Assembly (NCBI GenBank): GCA_945644815.1 | Contig: CALZFA010000005.1 | Coordinates: 1-33,553, forward strand | Source: an uncultured Clostridia bacterium | Lineage (GTDB): Bacteria; Bacillota; Clostridia; Peptostreptococcales; Anaerovoracaceae | Length of the DNA stretch: 33,553 bases | Direction of reading: 5' to 3' | The notes under the pieces: generated by a model | Seen by the model: only the letters and a program-made list of their open reading frames with translations | What the model was told of the DNA's origin: nothing | Databases searched by the model: none | Shown here: piece after piece, positions 1 through 7,604 of the stretch | Numbering within the stretch: position 1 is the first letter of the stretch | How the letters are laid out: every line of letters starts with the position of its first letter | Program-made: the position numbers and the translations under genes

Positions 1-112
1 CAAAATAATCAGCAAAAGTTGCTTTTTCCTGAATATCGATGATTACTATATCCTGAGCTTTCTTGTCAGATAATGTTTTTGCCGCCAGAAGCGCATAATC
101 ACTATTGGTCAT
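1..112 (-). CDS. rsfS: Ribosomal silencing factor RsfS, N-terminal part (cut by window edge)
   Basis: Only the first 37 codons are inside the window. The ATG is at 112-110, and translation begins MTNSDYALLAAKTLSDKKAQ, then DIVIIDIQEKATFADYF. This matches the start of the RsfS/YbeB/Iojap family, where a short helix is followed by a D-[IV]-V-x-[IL]-D strand and a conserved DYF. RsfS binds ribosomal protein uL14 on the 50S subunit and blocks subunit joining when nutrients are scarce (family knowledge). The start overlaps the last 11 bases of yqeK, so the two are translationally coupled. nadD-yqeK-rsfS is a common Firmicutes gene order, which supports the call. The rest of the gene lies beyond position 1. 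Confidence 0.88.
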   Translation of the reverse strand, partial: MTNSDYALLAAKTLSDKKAQDIVIIDIQEKATFADYF

Positions 113-698
113 TTTCTTCCTCCAGATTATTTTTTTCTTTTATAACCTTTTCCAAATATTTCTTGGCAAAGATTGTGTTCTCATCAAGATATTTACCTGC
201 CGATTGAACATAACTCGCCGTGTTTTTAAGAGACATAAGACAGGCTTTATCCAAGTCCTCATAAGCTGCTTTCCTGAGCTCGTCCACACCGGGATAGAAG
301 CGGTTAGGCTCTATAGCATCAGCAAGATATACTACTTTTTCCAGTGTAGACATCCCTGCCCTGCCTGTAGTATGATATGAAACAGCATTTATTATATCCG
401 GATCGGTTATCTCAAAATCTCTTTCCATTATAATGGCTGCTATTTTTCCATGAGCCAGATTGGCATTATCTATGTATTTGTCATCAAGCCCAAGATATTT
501 GACATAATAGTTCAGGGTTTTTTCTGCCACACCTCTGTACATATCATGGAAAAGTGCCGCAATCTCCGCTTTTTTAGGATCAGCGCCGTATTTTTCCGCC
601 AGTTTCACAGCAGTCTGTCTTACTCCTTCAGTATGAACCTTTCTTTTTTCTGAAAAATTATTTTCAATATAGTGTCTTATCTCACTCGTACAATCCAT
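102..698 (-). CDS. yqeK: HD-domain hydrolase YqeK, probable symmetrical Ap4A hydrolase
   Basis: This 198-residue protein has a full HD-domain metal site: His22 (HTEGV), the His51-Asp52 pair in AALFHDMYRG, a histidine in SYHTTGR, and an aspartate in VYLADAIEPNR. The last motif is typical of YqeK. YqeK proteins of Firmicutes cleave diadenosine tetraphosphate symmetrically to two ADP, removing an alarmone made as a by-product by aminoacyl-tRNA synthetases (established for the family, inferred here). Length is normal. The ATG at 698 lies inside the end of nadD (17-base overlap), and the stop overlaps the rsfS start, so the three genes are translationally coupled. Two aminoacyl-tRNA synthetases lie just upstream in the same unit. 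Confidence 0.9.
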   Translation of the reverse strand: MDCTSEIRHYIENNFSEKRKVHTEGVRQTAVKLAEKYGADPKKAEIAALFHDMYRGVAEKTLNYYVKYLGLDDKYIDNANLAHGKIAAIIMERDFEITDPDIINAVSYHTTGRAGMSTLEKVVYLADAIEPNRFYPGVDELRKAAYEDLDKACLMSLKNTASYVQSAGKYLDENTIFAKKYLEKVIKEKNNLEEENDQ

Positions 699-2055
699 TA
701 TCCTTAATGTACCTTTCTACTGACTCCGGCACCAGAGCTGAAACTGTTCTTCCGTTTTTTAAGGATTCCCTGATGTCCGTAGAAGAAATATCAGGCATCT
801 GCGCCGCCAGCTTAATGACTTTCGTATGGTATAAATCCTGATAGGTCTTTATTTTCTTATCCAGTTCATCTTCAATGTATCCCGGTCTCACGCTGACAAT
901 AAAGGAAAATTTCTCCAGAAGATCAACGCCCTTGTACCATCTGTCCACCTGCATAAATGCATCTGTTCCCGTAATGAAGAAAAGGTCTTTGCCCGGATAT
1001 TGTCTTTTTAGCTCTGACAGAGTATCAAAGGTATAGGATACTCGCATACGGTCAATTTCCAAAGCAGAAACCTCCGAGCCGGGAACATCTTCAAAGGCTA
1101 TCTTTGCCATTGCAAGCCTATGGTCGTCATCTGTCACCCTCCTGCCTTGCTTGAACGGCTGGATATATGCCGGCATAACGATGAGCTTCTCAAGTTGTGC
1201 TTCCGAAATTGCCGCCCTTGCAAGTGAAATATGTCCAATATGAACGGGATCAAAGGTACCGCCCAAAATGCCTATGCGATTAGAAGCATCCGAAGAAATG
1301 TCCCTTACCTTTATGTCTGACCCCTCTCCTTTCTTTTCTTCCGGAATAGGTCTCTGCATAAATTCAATCCCCATGTCGAAAAACGATTCACAATATTCTT
1401 TTATCTCAACTGACGGATTCTGATCTCTAAGAGCTCGCCAAAAAGCCTGAACAAAATCATCTTCTGCTCCCCAGCTCATATTAAGCGGTCCGCTCCCTCC
1501 ACCGGAGCCGACTGCACTGACTATCGCCTTTCCTTTTTTTATCAGCTGCGGGAACCATATCATTGTAACCGTCAGACTTGCATAAGACCTTGTCCTAATA
1601 TAATAACACTCAAATACTGCGGTTACAAAATAATACACCTCGTTATTGCTCGATGGAAATCGGACAATCTGCATCGGAGCTACAGGAGCATTTCCGGAAA
1701 TTGTCTTTCCCGCATTGTAAATCGCATCACAGCAGACACTGAAGGTGCCGTTAAAAGTCATCACCTTTTGTTTTTTTGTTTCCGTAGTGCCTCGAATTGA
1801 TGCCGCAATATCATCAAATTCATATCTGAGATACTTTTTTGCTTCTTCGCTCAGTGATGCATCAGGAAGAGCATCCTCAAAATTGCGTTTTGCCTCTTCA
1901 TAAGATTTATCGGAAACCGCTATCATAATATCCCGAAGCAACGTTCTTGCAATTCTGCCGCAATTCTTGCAAAAACTTTCTCCTTGATTTGCGAGAGAAA
2001 AAGAATCGTCAAAGAATGAAATCTTTTTGCCGCAGTTTATGCATTTCCTTGTCAT
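682..2055 (-). CDS. nadD: Nicotinate-nucleotide adenylyltransferase fused to a large N-terminal zinc-ribbon-containing extension
   Basis: About residues 260-457 form a complete NadD: RIGILGGTFDPVHIGH carries the GTFDPxHxGH nucleotidyl-transfer motif, and ISSTDIR is the C-terminal SSTxIR motif. It converts nicotinate mononucleotide to deamido-NAD in NAD synthesis. Ahead of it lie about 259 extra residues. They hold a four-cysteine ribbon (Cys5, Cys8, Cys29, Cys32 in CINC...CKNC), a charged helical stretch, and a domain at about 95-215 ending in a glycine/serine-rich VSAVGSGGGSG strand. The middle domain faintly resembles DUF6054-type small domains, which I cannot confirm. A charged linker follows. 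The frame is open throughout. I prefer the ATG at 2055, because AAGGG sits 9 bases upstream; a TTG at 2061 in the same frame is too close to it. The gene lies between aspS and yqeK. Confidence 0.9.
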   Translation of the reverse strand: MTRKCINCGKKISFFDDSFSLANQGESFCKNCGRIARTLLRDIMIAVSDKSYEEAKRNFEDALPDASLSEEAKKYLRYEFDDIAASIRGTTETKKQKVMTFNGTFSVCCDAIYNAGKTISGNAPVAPMQIVRFPSSNNEVYYFVTAVFECYYIRTRSYASLTVTMIWFPQLIKKGKAIVSAVGSGGGSGPLNMSWGAEDDFVQAFWRALRDQNPSVEIKEYCESFFDMGIEFMQRPIPEEKKGEGSDIKVRDISSDASNRIGILGGTFDPVHIGHISLARAAISEAQLEKLIVMPAYIQPFKQGRRVTDDDHRLAMAKIAFEDVPGSEVSALEIDRMRVSYTFDTLSELKRQYPGKDLFFITGTDAFMQVDRWYKGVDLLEKFSFIVSVRPGYIEDELDKKIKTYQDLYHTKVIKLAAQMPDISSTDIRESLKNGRTVSALVPESVERYIKDNGLYE

Positions 2056-2082
2056 CCTCAATATCCCTTCCCTACTGAAATA

Positions 2083-3846
2083 CTATTCCACTGTGATTCC
2101 AAGTTCATCGAGCTGGGTCTTATCCACAGGTGCAGGCGCCTCACTTACCAGACATTGTGCGTTCTGATTCTTAGGAAAAGCTATCACCTCTCTTATGGAC
2201 TGCTCGCCCAAAAGCAGCATTACAAGCCTGTCCAGGCCGTATGCAAGGCCGCCGTGCGGAGGTGCACCGTATTTAAACGCTTCGATAAGGAAACCGAACT
2301 TTTCTTCACACTCCTCTTTGGAAAGACCAAGAATTTCGAACATTTTAGCCTGGAGGTCTTTATCATGAATTCTGATGGAACCTCCGCCCAACTCAACACC
2401 GTTAAGAACAATATCGTAAGCTTGAGCCTTAACTCTTACCGGATCAGTATCCAGAAGCGGAACCTGGTCAAGCTTTGGACAGGTGAATGGGTGATGCATA
2501 GCTTTAAGATTTCCGGTTTCATCGTCTTCCTCAAACATCGGAAAGTCTACAACCCATAAAAGATTGTACCGTTTGTCGTCCAAAAGTCCCATCATTTTTG
2601 CAATTTCTCTCCTAAGAAAGCCCAGCGTGTCAAATACAACCTTCGGCTTATCTGAACAGATAAGAATAAGGTCGCCTGGTTTTGCGTCAAAGACTGCTGC
2701 AATATTCCCCAACTCTTCCTGAGTAAAGAACTTGTTTACAGAAGAATTATATTCTTCTTCAGTGGCTCTTATCCATACAAGGCCCTTTGCACCATACGCC
2801 TTTGCCTGTTCCGTGAGCTTGTCTATATCCTTACGACTGAATTTTTCGCTTCCTCCGTCGATACATATACCTCTAACGTCTCCGCCTGCGGTCAGAGCAT
2901 CGGTAAAAACCTTAAATTCACAACCTGCGACCACGTGATTCAGCTTTTTAAGCTCAAAACCGAATCTTGTATCCGGCTTATCAGAGCCGTATCTTTCCAT
3001 AGCCTCGTCCCAGGTGATTCTCGGGAGAGGTGTCTTGATCTCAACTCCCATAAGTTCATAAAAGAGTTTCTTCAGAAAACCCTCCTGAATTTCTATAACA
3101 CCATCCATGTCAACAAAGGACATTTCGAGGTCTATCTGAGTAAATTCAGGCTGTCTGTCCGCACGCAGGTCTTCATCTCTGAAACATTTAACTATCTGCA
3201 TATATCTGTCAGTTCCCCCTACCATGAGAAGCTGCTTAAAAAGCTGCGGAGATTGAGGTAGTGCATAGAAAGATCCCGGATATACTCTGCTCGGTACAAT
3301 GTAGTCCCTTGCACCTTCAGGTGTAGACTTAATAAGCATAGGGGTTTCCACCTCGGTAAACCCACAGCTGTCAAAATAATCCCTGACCAGCTTAGTCACC
3401 TGATGGCGGAAAGTAAGGTTACGCTGCATCTTGCTTTTTCTTAGATCTAGATAACGATATTTAAGTCTGAGATTATCATCCACGTTATCATCATCTTTAA
3501 TGTATATAGGCGGTGTTTCGGCTTCTGAGTATATCACAAGATCAGAAGCAAAAACTTCAATTTCGCCGGTAGCTATGTTTAAATTCTTTGCACTTCGTTC
3601 ACAGACAGTCCCCTTGACTCCCACCACGTATTCGCTTCTCAGAGAATCAGCCCTGTTAAAAAGCTCTTCTGGGATCTTATCATCAAAAGTGACCTGTACA
3701 ATTCCGGTCTTATCTCTTAAATCAACAAAAATAAGTCCGCCCAGGTTTCTCCTCTTGGCTACCCAACCGTTGAGTATAACTTCCTCACCTACATTACTCA
3801 TACTGAGGCTGCCGCACATATGTGTTCTCTTAAATAATGTACCCAC
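2083..3846 (-). CDS. aspS: Aspartyl-tRNA synthetase
   Basis: This is a 587-residue class IIb synthetase that charges tRNA-Asp in the cytoplasm. The N-terminal OB-fold anticodon-binding domain covers about residues 1-110 (GWVAKRRNLGGLIFVDLRD). The catalytic core includes motif 2 (FRDEDLRADRQPEFTQID) and motif 3 (GLAYGLDRLVMLL). The usual bacterial GAD insertion lies in between, and the length is typical of the bacterial type. The start is GTG at 3846, with AGGAGA 8 bases upstream inside the last codons of hisS, whose stop is only 3 bases away. The two genes must be cotranscribed. The hisS-aspS pair is widespread in Firmicutes. I see no T-box leader, as there is no room for one. Confidence 0.97.
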   Translation of the reverse strand: MGTLFKRTHMCGSLSMSNVGEEVILNGWVAKRRNLGGLIFVDLRDKTGIVQVTFDDKIPEELFNRADSLRSEYVVGVKGTVCERSAKNLNIATGEIEVFASDLVIYSEAETPPIYIKDDDNVDDNLRLKYRYLDLRKSKMQRNLTFRHQVTKLVRDYFDSCGFTEVETPMLIKSTPEGARDYIVPSRVYPGSFYALPQSPQLFKQLLMVGGTDRYMQIVKCFRDEDLRADRQPEFTQIDLEMSFVDMDGVIEIQEGFLKKLFYELMGVEIKTPLPRITWDEAMERYGSDKPDTRFGFELKKLNHVVAGCEFKVFTDALTAGGDVRGICIDGGSEKFSRKDIDKLTEQAKAYGAKGLVWIRATEEEYNSSVNKFFTQEELGNIAAVFDAKPGDLILICSDKPKVVFDTLGFLRREIAKMMGLLDDKRYNLLWVVDFPMFEEDDETGNLKAMHHPFTCPKLDQVPLLDTDPVRVKAQAYDIVLNGVELGGGSIRIHDKDLQAKMFEILGLSKEECEEKFGFLIEAFKYGAPPHGGLAYGLDRLVMLLLGEQSIREVIAFPKNQNAQCLVSEAPAPVDKTQLDELGITVE

Positions 3847-3848
3847 TT

Positions 3849-5105
3849 TTATTTTCTCCTAACCTCTTCGTATAAATCCTCGAATTTTACCTGTCGCTGT
3901 TCTGATTTTGACATGTCTTTAAGGGAAACCACTCCCTCTTTTAGCTCATTATCTCCGATTACAACGGTGTATCTTGCATTAAGTCTGTCAGCATACTTGA
4001 ACTGACCCTTTATATTTCTTGCCAATGTATCCATCTGAACACAAAGTCCTTTTTGTCTGAATGCCCTTGCAAGCTTCTGACCGTAAGCTTTTGCAGCTTC
4101 ACCCATAACGGCAATAAACACATCTACGCCTTCTTCTTCTGGGAATTCTGCACCATTGGCTTCCATGAGCATGATTAGTCTTTCAATGCCGAGGCCAAAA
4201 CCTACACCCGGAATCGGAGGACCTCCGACTTCTTCAACAAGATGATCGTATCTGCCGCCTCCGCATACGGTTCCCTGTGCGCCAAGGCTGTTTGTCACAA
4301 ATTCAAAGGCAGTCTTTGTATAATAGTCAAGTCCTCTTACGATGGTCGGGTCGATTTCAAAGGGAATATCCATGGAATTAAGGTTTTGCTGGAGTTCATC
4401 AAATGCTGATCTGCAATCATCGCAAAGGTAGTCAACCATCATAGGTGCCCCTTTTATAAGTTCCTGACATATAGGCGACTTGCAGTCAATAATCCTCATA
4501 GGATTCCTTTCGTATCTGTCCTTGCATGTATCACAAAGCTGATCGTATTTCGGCTCAAGAAAAGCTTTAAGTGCCTCCCTGTGTTTTCTTCTGCATTCAG
4601 GGCATCCTACGCTGTTGATTCTGAGGGTAATGTCCTTGATTCCCATTCCGGTAAGGAAATCATATCCCAAACAGATGATTTCCGCATCTGCCATCATATT
4701 AGGTGTTCCGAATGTTTCAATTCCGAACTGGTGGAACTGTCTCAGTCTTCCTGATTGAGGCTTTTCATATCTGAAACAAGGTATGTCGTAGTAATATTTA
4801 ATAGGCTGAACCTCAGCATACTGTTTGTGCTCGATGAAAGCCCTCACTACCGGAGAGGTCCCCTCAGGTTTAAGAGTAATATTTCTGTTTCCATGATCCT
4901 TAAATGTATACATTTCTTTTTGAACAACGTCCGTCGTATCGCCTATTCCTCTCTGGAAAAGTTCAGTATGTTCAAAAACAGGTGTCCTTATTTCCTTAAA
5001 GCCGTATCTCGCGCAGATTTCAGCAAACTTTTTTTCTACATAGTGCCATTTATACGCCTGATCCGGCATCATGTCTTTAGTTCCTTTTGGTGCGTTTGTT
5101 AACAT
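3849..5105 (-). CDS. hisS: Histidyl-tRNA synthetase
   Basis: This 418-residue class IIa enzyme ligates histidine to tRNA-His. The N-terminus APKGTKDMMPDQAYKW is the HisRS signature. Motif 2 is LKPEGTSPVVRAF, the histidine-binding motif is RGLDYYTKTAFEF, and motif 3 is GVGFGLGIERLIML. The C-terminal anticodon-binding domain covers about 320-418. A cysteine-rich insertion (CPECRR, CDTCKD, CDDCRS at about 168-232) lies between motif 2 and the histidine A motif; similar insertions occur in many Firmicute HisRS. The ATG at 5105 has GGAGG 9 bases upstream and overlaps the end of hemZ by 29 bases. It is cotranscribed with hemZ and aspS. Confidence 0.97.
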   Translation of the reverse strand: MLTNAPKGTKDMMPDQAYKWHYVEKKFAEICARYGFKEIRTPVFEHTELFQRGIGDTTDVVQKEMYTFKDHGNRNITLKPEGTSPVVRAFIEHKQYAEVQPIKYYYDIPCFRYEKPQSGRLRQFHQFGIETFGTPNMMADAEIICLGYDFLTGMGIKDITLRINSVGCPECRRKHREALKAFLEPKYDQLCDTCKDRYERNPMRIIDCKSPICQELIKGAPMMVDYLCDDCRSAFDELQQNLNSMDIPFEIDPTIVRGLDYYTKTAFEFVTNSLGAQGTVCGGGRYDHLVEEVGGPPIPGVGFGLGIERLIMLMEANGAEFPEEEGVDVFIAVMGEAAKAYGQKLARAFRQKGLCVQMDTLARNIKGQFKYADRLNARYTVVIGDNELKEGVVSLKDMSKSEQRQVKFEDLYEEVRRK

Positions 5106-6501
5106 CCTTTTTTACCTCCATAAAAATATTTTTTTCTTTTCTGTCCAGCATTTCATCTATTCTGGAAATATAGATTTCATAATTTGATACATTAGGAACA
5201 CGCTCAAGTCTGTTTTCCTCCGGGTAATACATCTTGCTGATGCCGCCTGCACCAAGAGCGAGTATGGTCTGATGTTCTTCCATAATTCTAATATTATATA
5301 TGCAAGGGGTGTCTTCCTTACAATAACCGACATTTTCAAATGCTCCGGCCATATGCTTCTGCCTGTACAGATAATAAGGTCTGTACCCGCGTTCTGCCAG
5401 CATTTTTCTGCCGTCATTGAGCATTTTTTTTACACATTCAGCCTGTCTATAATGGTAGTCCTTATCCAGTTCAATAAGCTTTGATGCCCTTTTCACTGCT
5501 AAAGTATGAACGGTAATATTTTCAGGCTCAAGGTCAATAATTTTTTTTAAAGTTTCAGTAAAATCCTCTGGCTCCTCCTCGGGAAGTCCTGCTATTAAAT
5601 CAGCATTAACTATAGGTATTCCGACACGGTCAGATATTTGAAATGCATTAACTATATCCTCAGGCTGATGAGATCTGCCTATTATTTCAAGGGTTTTCTC
5701 TTTCATTGACTGAGGATTTATGCTTATTCTCTTAACGCCGTGGTTTTTCATAATTTCAAGCTTATCAGGTGTAATAGTATCGGGTCTTCCTGCCTCAACG
5801 GTAAACTCGAGTGTTCGAGTAAGATCCATATTTTGTTTTACTGTATTTAACAAATCATCAAGTTGCGCGGCTGTCAGAGTGGTAGGCGTCCCCCCTCCGA
5901 TATATATGGCTTCAGGCCACAGCCCTGTTTCCGTCATCCTTCTGCCGGTATAAACTATCTCTTTTTTCAGTTCCTTAAGATACCTTGCAATTTCACTTTC
6001 GGAAACCTGGTTTGAAGTAAATGAACAATAGAGACATCTTGTGGGGCAAAACGGAATACCGATATATACACCGACGGAATGTGGGTCAGGTCTGCCACAG
6101 ACTTGTTGCTGATAGCTGTATGTATCGACAAGAAGTTCCGCTTTTTCTTCGCTGAGAAGGTAATTGGAAATAAGCTCATTCCGTACAGCATCTATATTTC
6201 CCAGCTTTTCAAAGATTTCTCCTGTAAGCTTCGCAGGTCTTACTCCCGTTAGTATTCCCCATGGAGGCCGTTTTCCTGTTTCAGAACTTAAATACCTGTA
6301 AAGCTGACGCTTTATCTCATTCTTGTCTGCGGAAAGCTCATTGTTGAAACAGACTATATCCCCCGCTTTTTTTTCATGTTCAGGCAGAGCATCAAACTCT
6401 TCCTGCGTATATGCCCTGAATTCATCCTGTGAAACAAATACCTTAATTAGTTCAATAAAGTCGTACTTGTTTGAAACGTTTTTTATAACAAATTTATACA
6501 A
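5077..6501 (-). CDS. hemZ: Oxygen-independent coproporphyrinogen III oxidase-like radical SAM protein HemZ
   Basis: This 474-residue radical SAM enzyme has the 4Fe-4S cluster motif FCPTRCLYC (CxxxCxxC, about residue 170), followed by the glycine-rich YIGGGTPT SAM-binding strand. The long N-terminal region and overall length fit the HemZ branch, not the shorter HemN/HemW branch. HemZ is linked to oxygen-independent conversion of coproporphyrinogen III to protoporphyrinogen IX, but many clostridial copies sit in genomes without full heme synthesis, so the substrate here is uncertain. The start is TTG at 6501, overlapping the stop of the preceding hydrolase by 8 bases, with AGAGGG 7 bases upstream. 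No ATG or GTG fits. It overlaps hisS downstream by 29 bases. Confidence 0.87.
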   Translation of the reverse strand: MYKFVIKNVSNKYDFIELIKVFVSQDEFRAYTQEEFDALPEHEKKAGDIVCFNNELSADKNEIKRQLYRYLSSETGKRPPWGILTGVRPAKLTGEIFEKLGNIDAVRNELISNYLLSEEKAELLVDTYSYQQQVCGRPDPHSVGVYIGIPFCPTRCLYCSFTSNQVSESEIARYLKELKKEIVYTGRRMTETGLWPEAIYIGGGTPTTLTAAQLDDLLNTVKQNMDLTRTLEFTVEAGRPDTITPDKLEIMKNHGVKRISINPQSMKEKTLEIIGRSHQPEDIVNAFQISDRVGIPIVNADLIAGLPEEEPEDFTETLKKIIDLEPENITVHTLAVKRASKLIELDKDYHYRQAECVKKMLNDGRKMLAERGYRPYYLYRQKHMAGAFENVGYCKEDTPCIYNIRIMEEHQTILALGAGGISKMYYPEENRLERVPNVSNYEIYISRIDEMLDRKEKNIFMEVKKDVNKRTKRN

Positions 6502-7114
6502 AAGGGTTCCCTCTCTTTTCGTCGCCTACAGTGGTCATACCCATGTGCCCCGGATAAATTTTCGTATCATCAGAAAAAACATAGATTCTGTCCTTAATGG
6601 AATTTATAAGGGTTGTGTAGTCACCACCGTAAAAATCACTTCTGCCTATAGACATTCTGAAAAGAGTATCGCCGCTGAAAAGATGACCATCTGTATAAAT
6701 GCACATACCTCCTTTGCTGTGTCCCGGCGTGTGAATAAAGGTAAGCTCAATATTTCCTACTCTAAGGGTATCCTTATCATTTACACATATATCCGCACTC
6801 AGGCTTACAGGTCTGCCGCATACCTCTGTAGAAAGGTTAAGTCCCGGCTCAGCAAGCATTTCTGCCTCGTCCTTGTAAGCGACTAACTTTGCATCGGTAA
6901 AATCCATCAGATGCTGTTCAACTCCGCCTATATGATCGCCATGTCCATGAGTTAAAATAATATATTCTATGTTAACTTTTTCTTTCTTGACCTTTTCTGT
7001 CAGCTCCGGACAATATGCGCCCGGGTCAACGATAAATCCTTCCTTTGTATTTTCATCGTAAACAAGATATGTGTTTACCTCTATAGGTCCCGTTACGAAT
7101 CTTTCTATTACCAT
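6494..7114 (-). CDS. Metallo-beta-lactamase-fold hydrolase (YqgX / glyoxalase II-like)
   Basis: This 206-residue protein has the metal-binding motif THGHGDHIGG (HxHxDH). Later ligands are His in FIHTPGHSKGG, Asp in LFSGDTLF, and His in YPGHMG. This is a complete binuclear metal site of the glyoxalase II-like subfamily (YqgX/YcbL type), which hydrolyses thioesters such as S-lactoyl-thiols, though the true substrate is unknown. Clostridia generally lack glutathione, so a different thiol or another role is likely. I chose the ATG at 7114, which has AAGGA 9 bases upstream. An upstream in-frame TTG at 7156 would overlap dtd and has no better site. The rel-dtd-MBL-hemZ order is common in Clostridia. 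Confidence 0.87.
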   Translation of the reverse strand: MVIERFVTGPIEVNTYLVYDENTKEGFIVDPGAYCPELTEKVKKEKVNIEYIILTHGHGDHIGGVEQHLMDFTDAKLVAYKDEAEMLAEPGLNLSTEVCGRPVSLSADICVNDKDTLRVGNIELTFIHTPGHSKGGMCIYTDGHLFSGDTLFRMSIGRSDFYGGDYTTLINSIKDRIYVFSDDTKIYPGHMGMTTVGDEKRGNPFV

Positions 7115-7133
7115 TATATGTTTTCCTTTCGTT

Positions 7134-7583
7134 CTAAAAGAGTTTTCGGCTGTCAAGAAGAATGGTCACAGGGCCGTCATTGTTGATTCTCACCAGCATT
7201 TCCGCCCGAAAAATCCCTTCTTCCACCTTTATCCCCTTTTCTCGAAGCTTTTCGTTTAAATATAGGTACAGCTTGTTTGCTTCCTCCGGTCTTGCCGCCT
7301 TGACAAAACTGGGTCTTCTCCCTTTTCTGGCATCTGCAAGAAGTGTGAACTGGGAAATGCTGAGAATCTCACCTTCCACATCCATTATGGAAAGGTTCAT
7401 TTTTTCTTCATTATCCTCAAATACCCTCAGTCCCGTAATCTTTTCTGCCAAATAGTCGGCATCAGCCTCTGTATCGCCGTCTTCAACACCCAAAAGGACT
7501 ACATATCCTTTAGCAATAGCCCCTGTAATCTTATTTCCGACGGAAACATCTGCATCTGTAACCCTCTGAATTACTGCTCTCAT
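7134..7583 (-). CDS. dtd: D-aminoacyl-tRNA deacylase
   Basis: This 149-residue enzyme removes D-amino acids (and glycine mischarged on tRNA-Ala) from tRNAs. Both family signatures are intact: SQFTLLADARKGRRPSF holds the SQFTL motif, and NDGPVTILLDS holds the Gly-cisPro (GP) motif that rejects L-amino acids. The N-terminus MRAVIQRV is canonical and fixes the start at 7583, with AGAGGA upstream. Length is exactly typical. It starts 21 bases after rel and ends 19 bases before the hydrolase ATG. The rel-dtd pair is a standard Firmicutes arrangement. Confidence 0.96.
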   Translation of the reverse strand: MRAVIQRVTDADVSVGNKITGAIAKGYVVLLGVEDGDTEADADYLAEKITGLRVFEDNEEKMNLSIMDVEGEILSISQFTLLADARKGRRPSFVKAARPEEANKLYLYLNEKLREKGIKVEEGIFRAEMLVRINNDGPVTILLDSRKLF

Positions 7584-7604
7584 CTATATCCTCTATATTC
7601 TCGT

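Noticed and set aside
3840-5110. T-box leaders before hisS or aspS
   Set aside because: Both genes overlap or nearly touch the upstream gene, so there is no room for a leader; I saw no T-box sequence.
7115-7156. Longer start for the metallo-beta-lactamase-fold protein (TTG 7156)
   Set aside because: The ATG at 7114 has a better ribosome-binding site and begins at the family's normal N-terminus.
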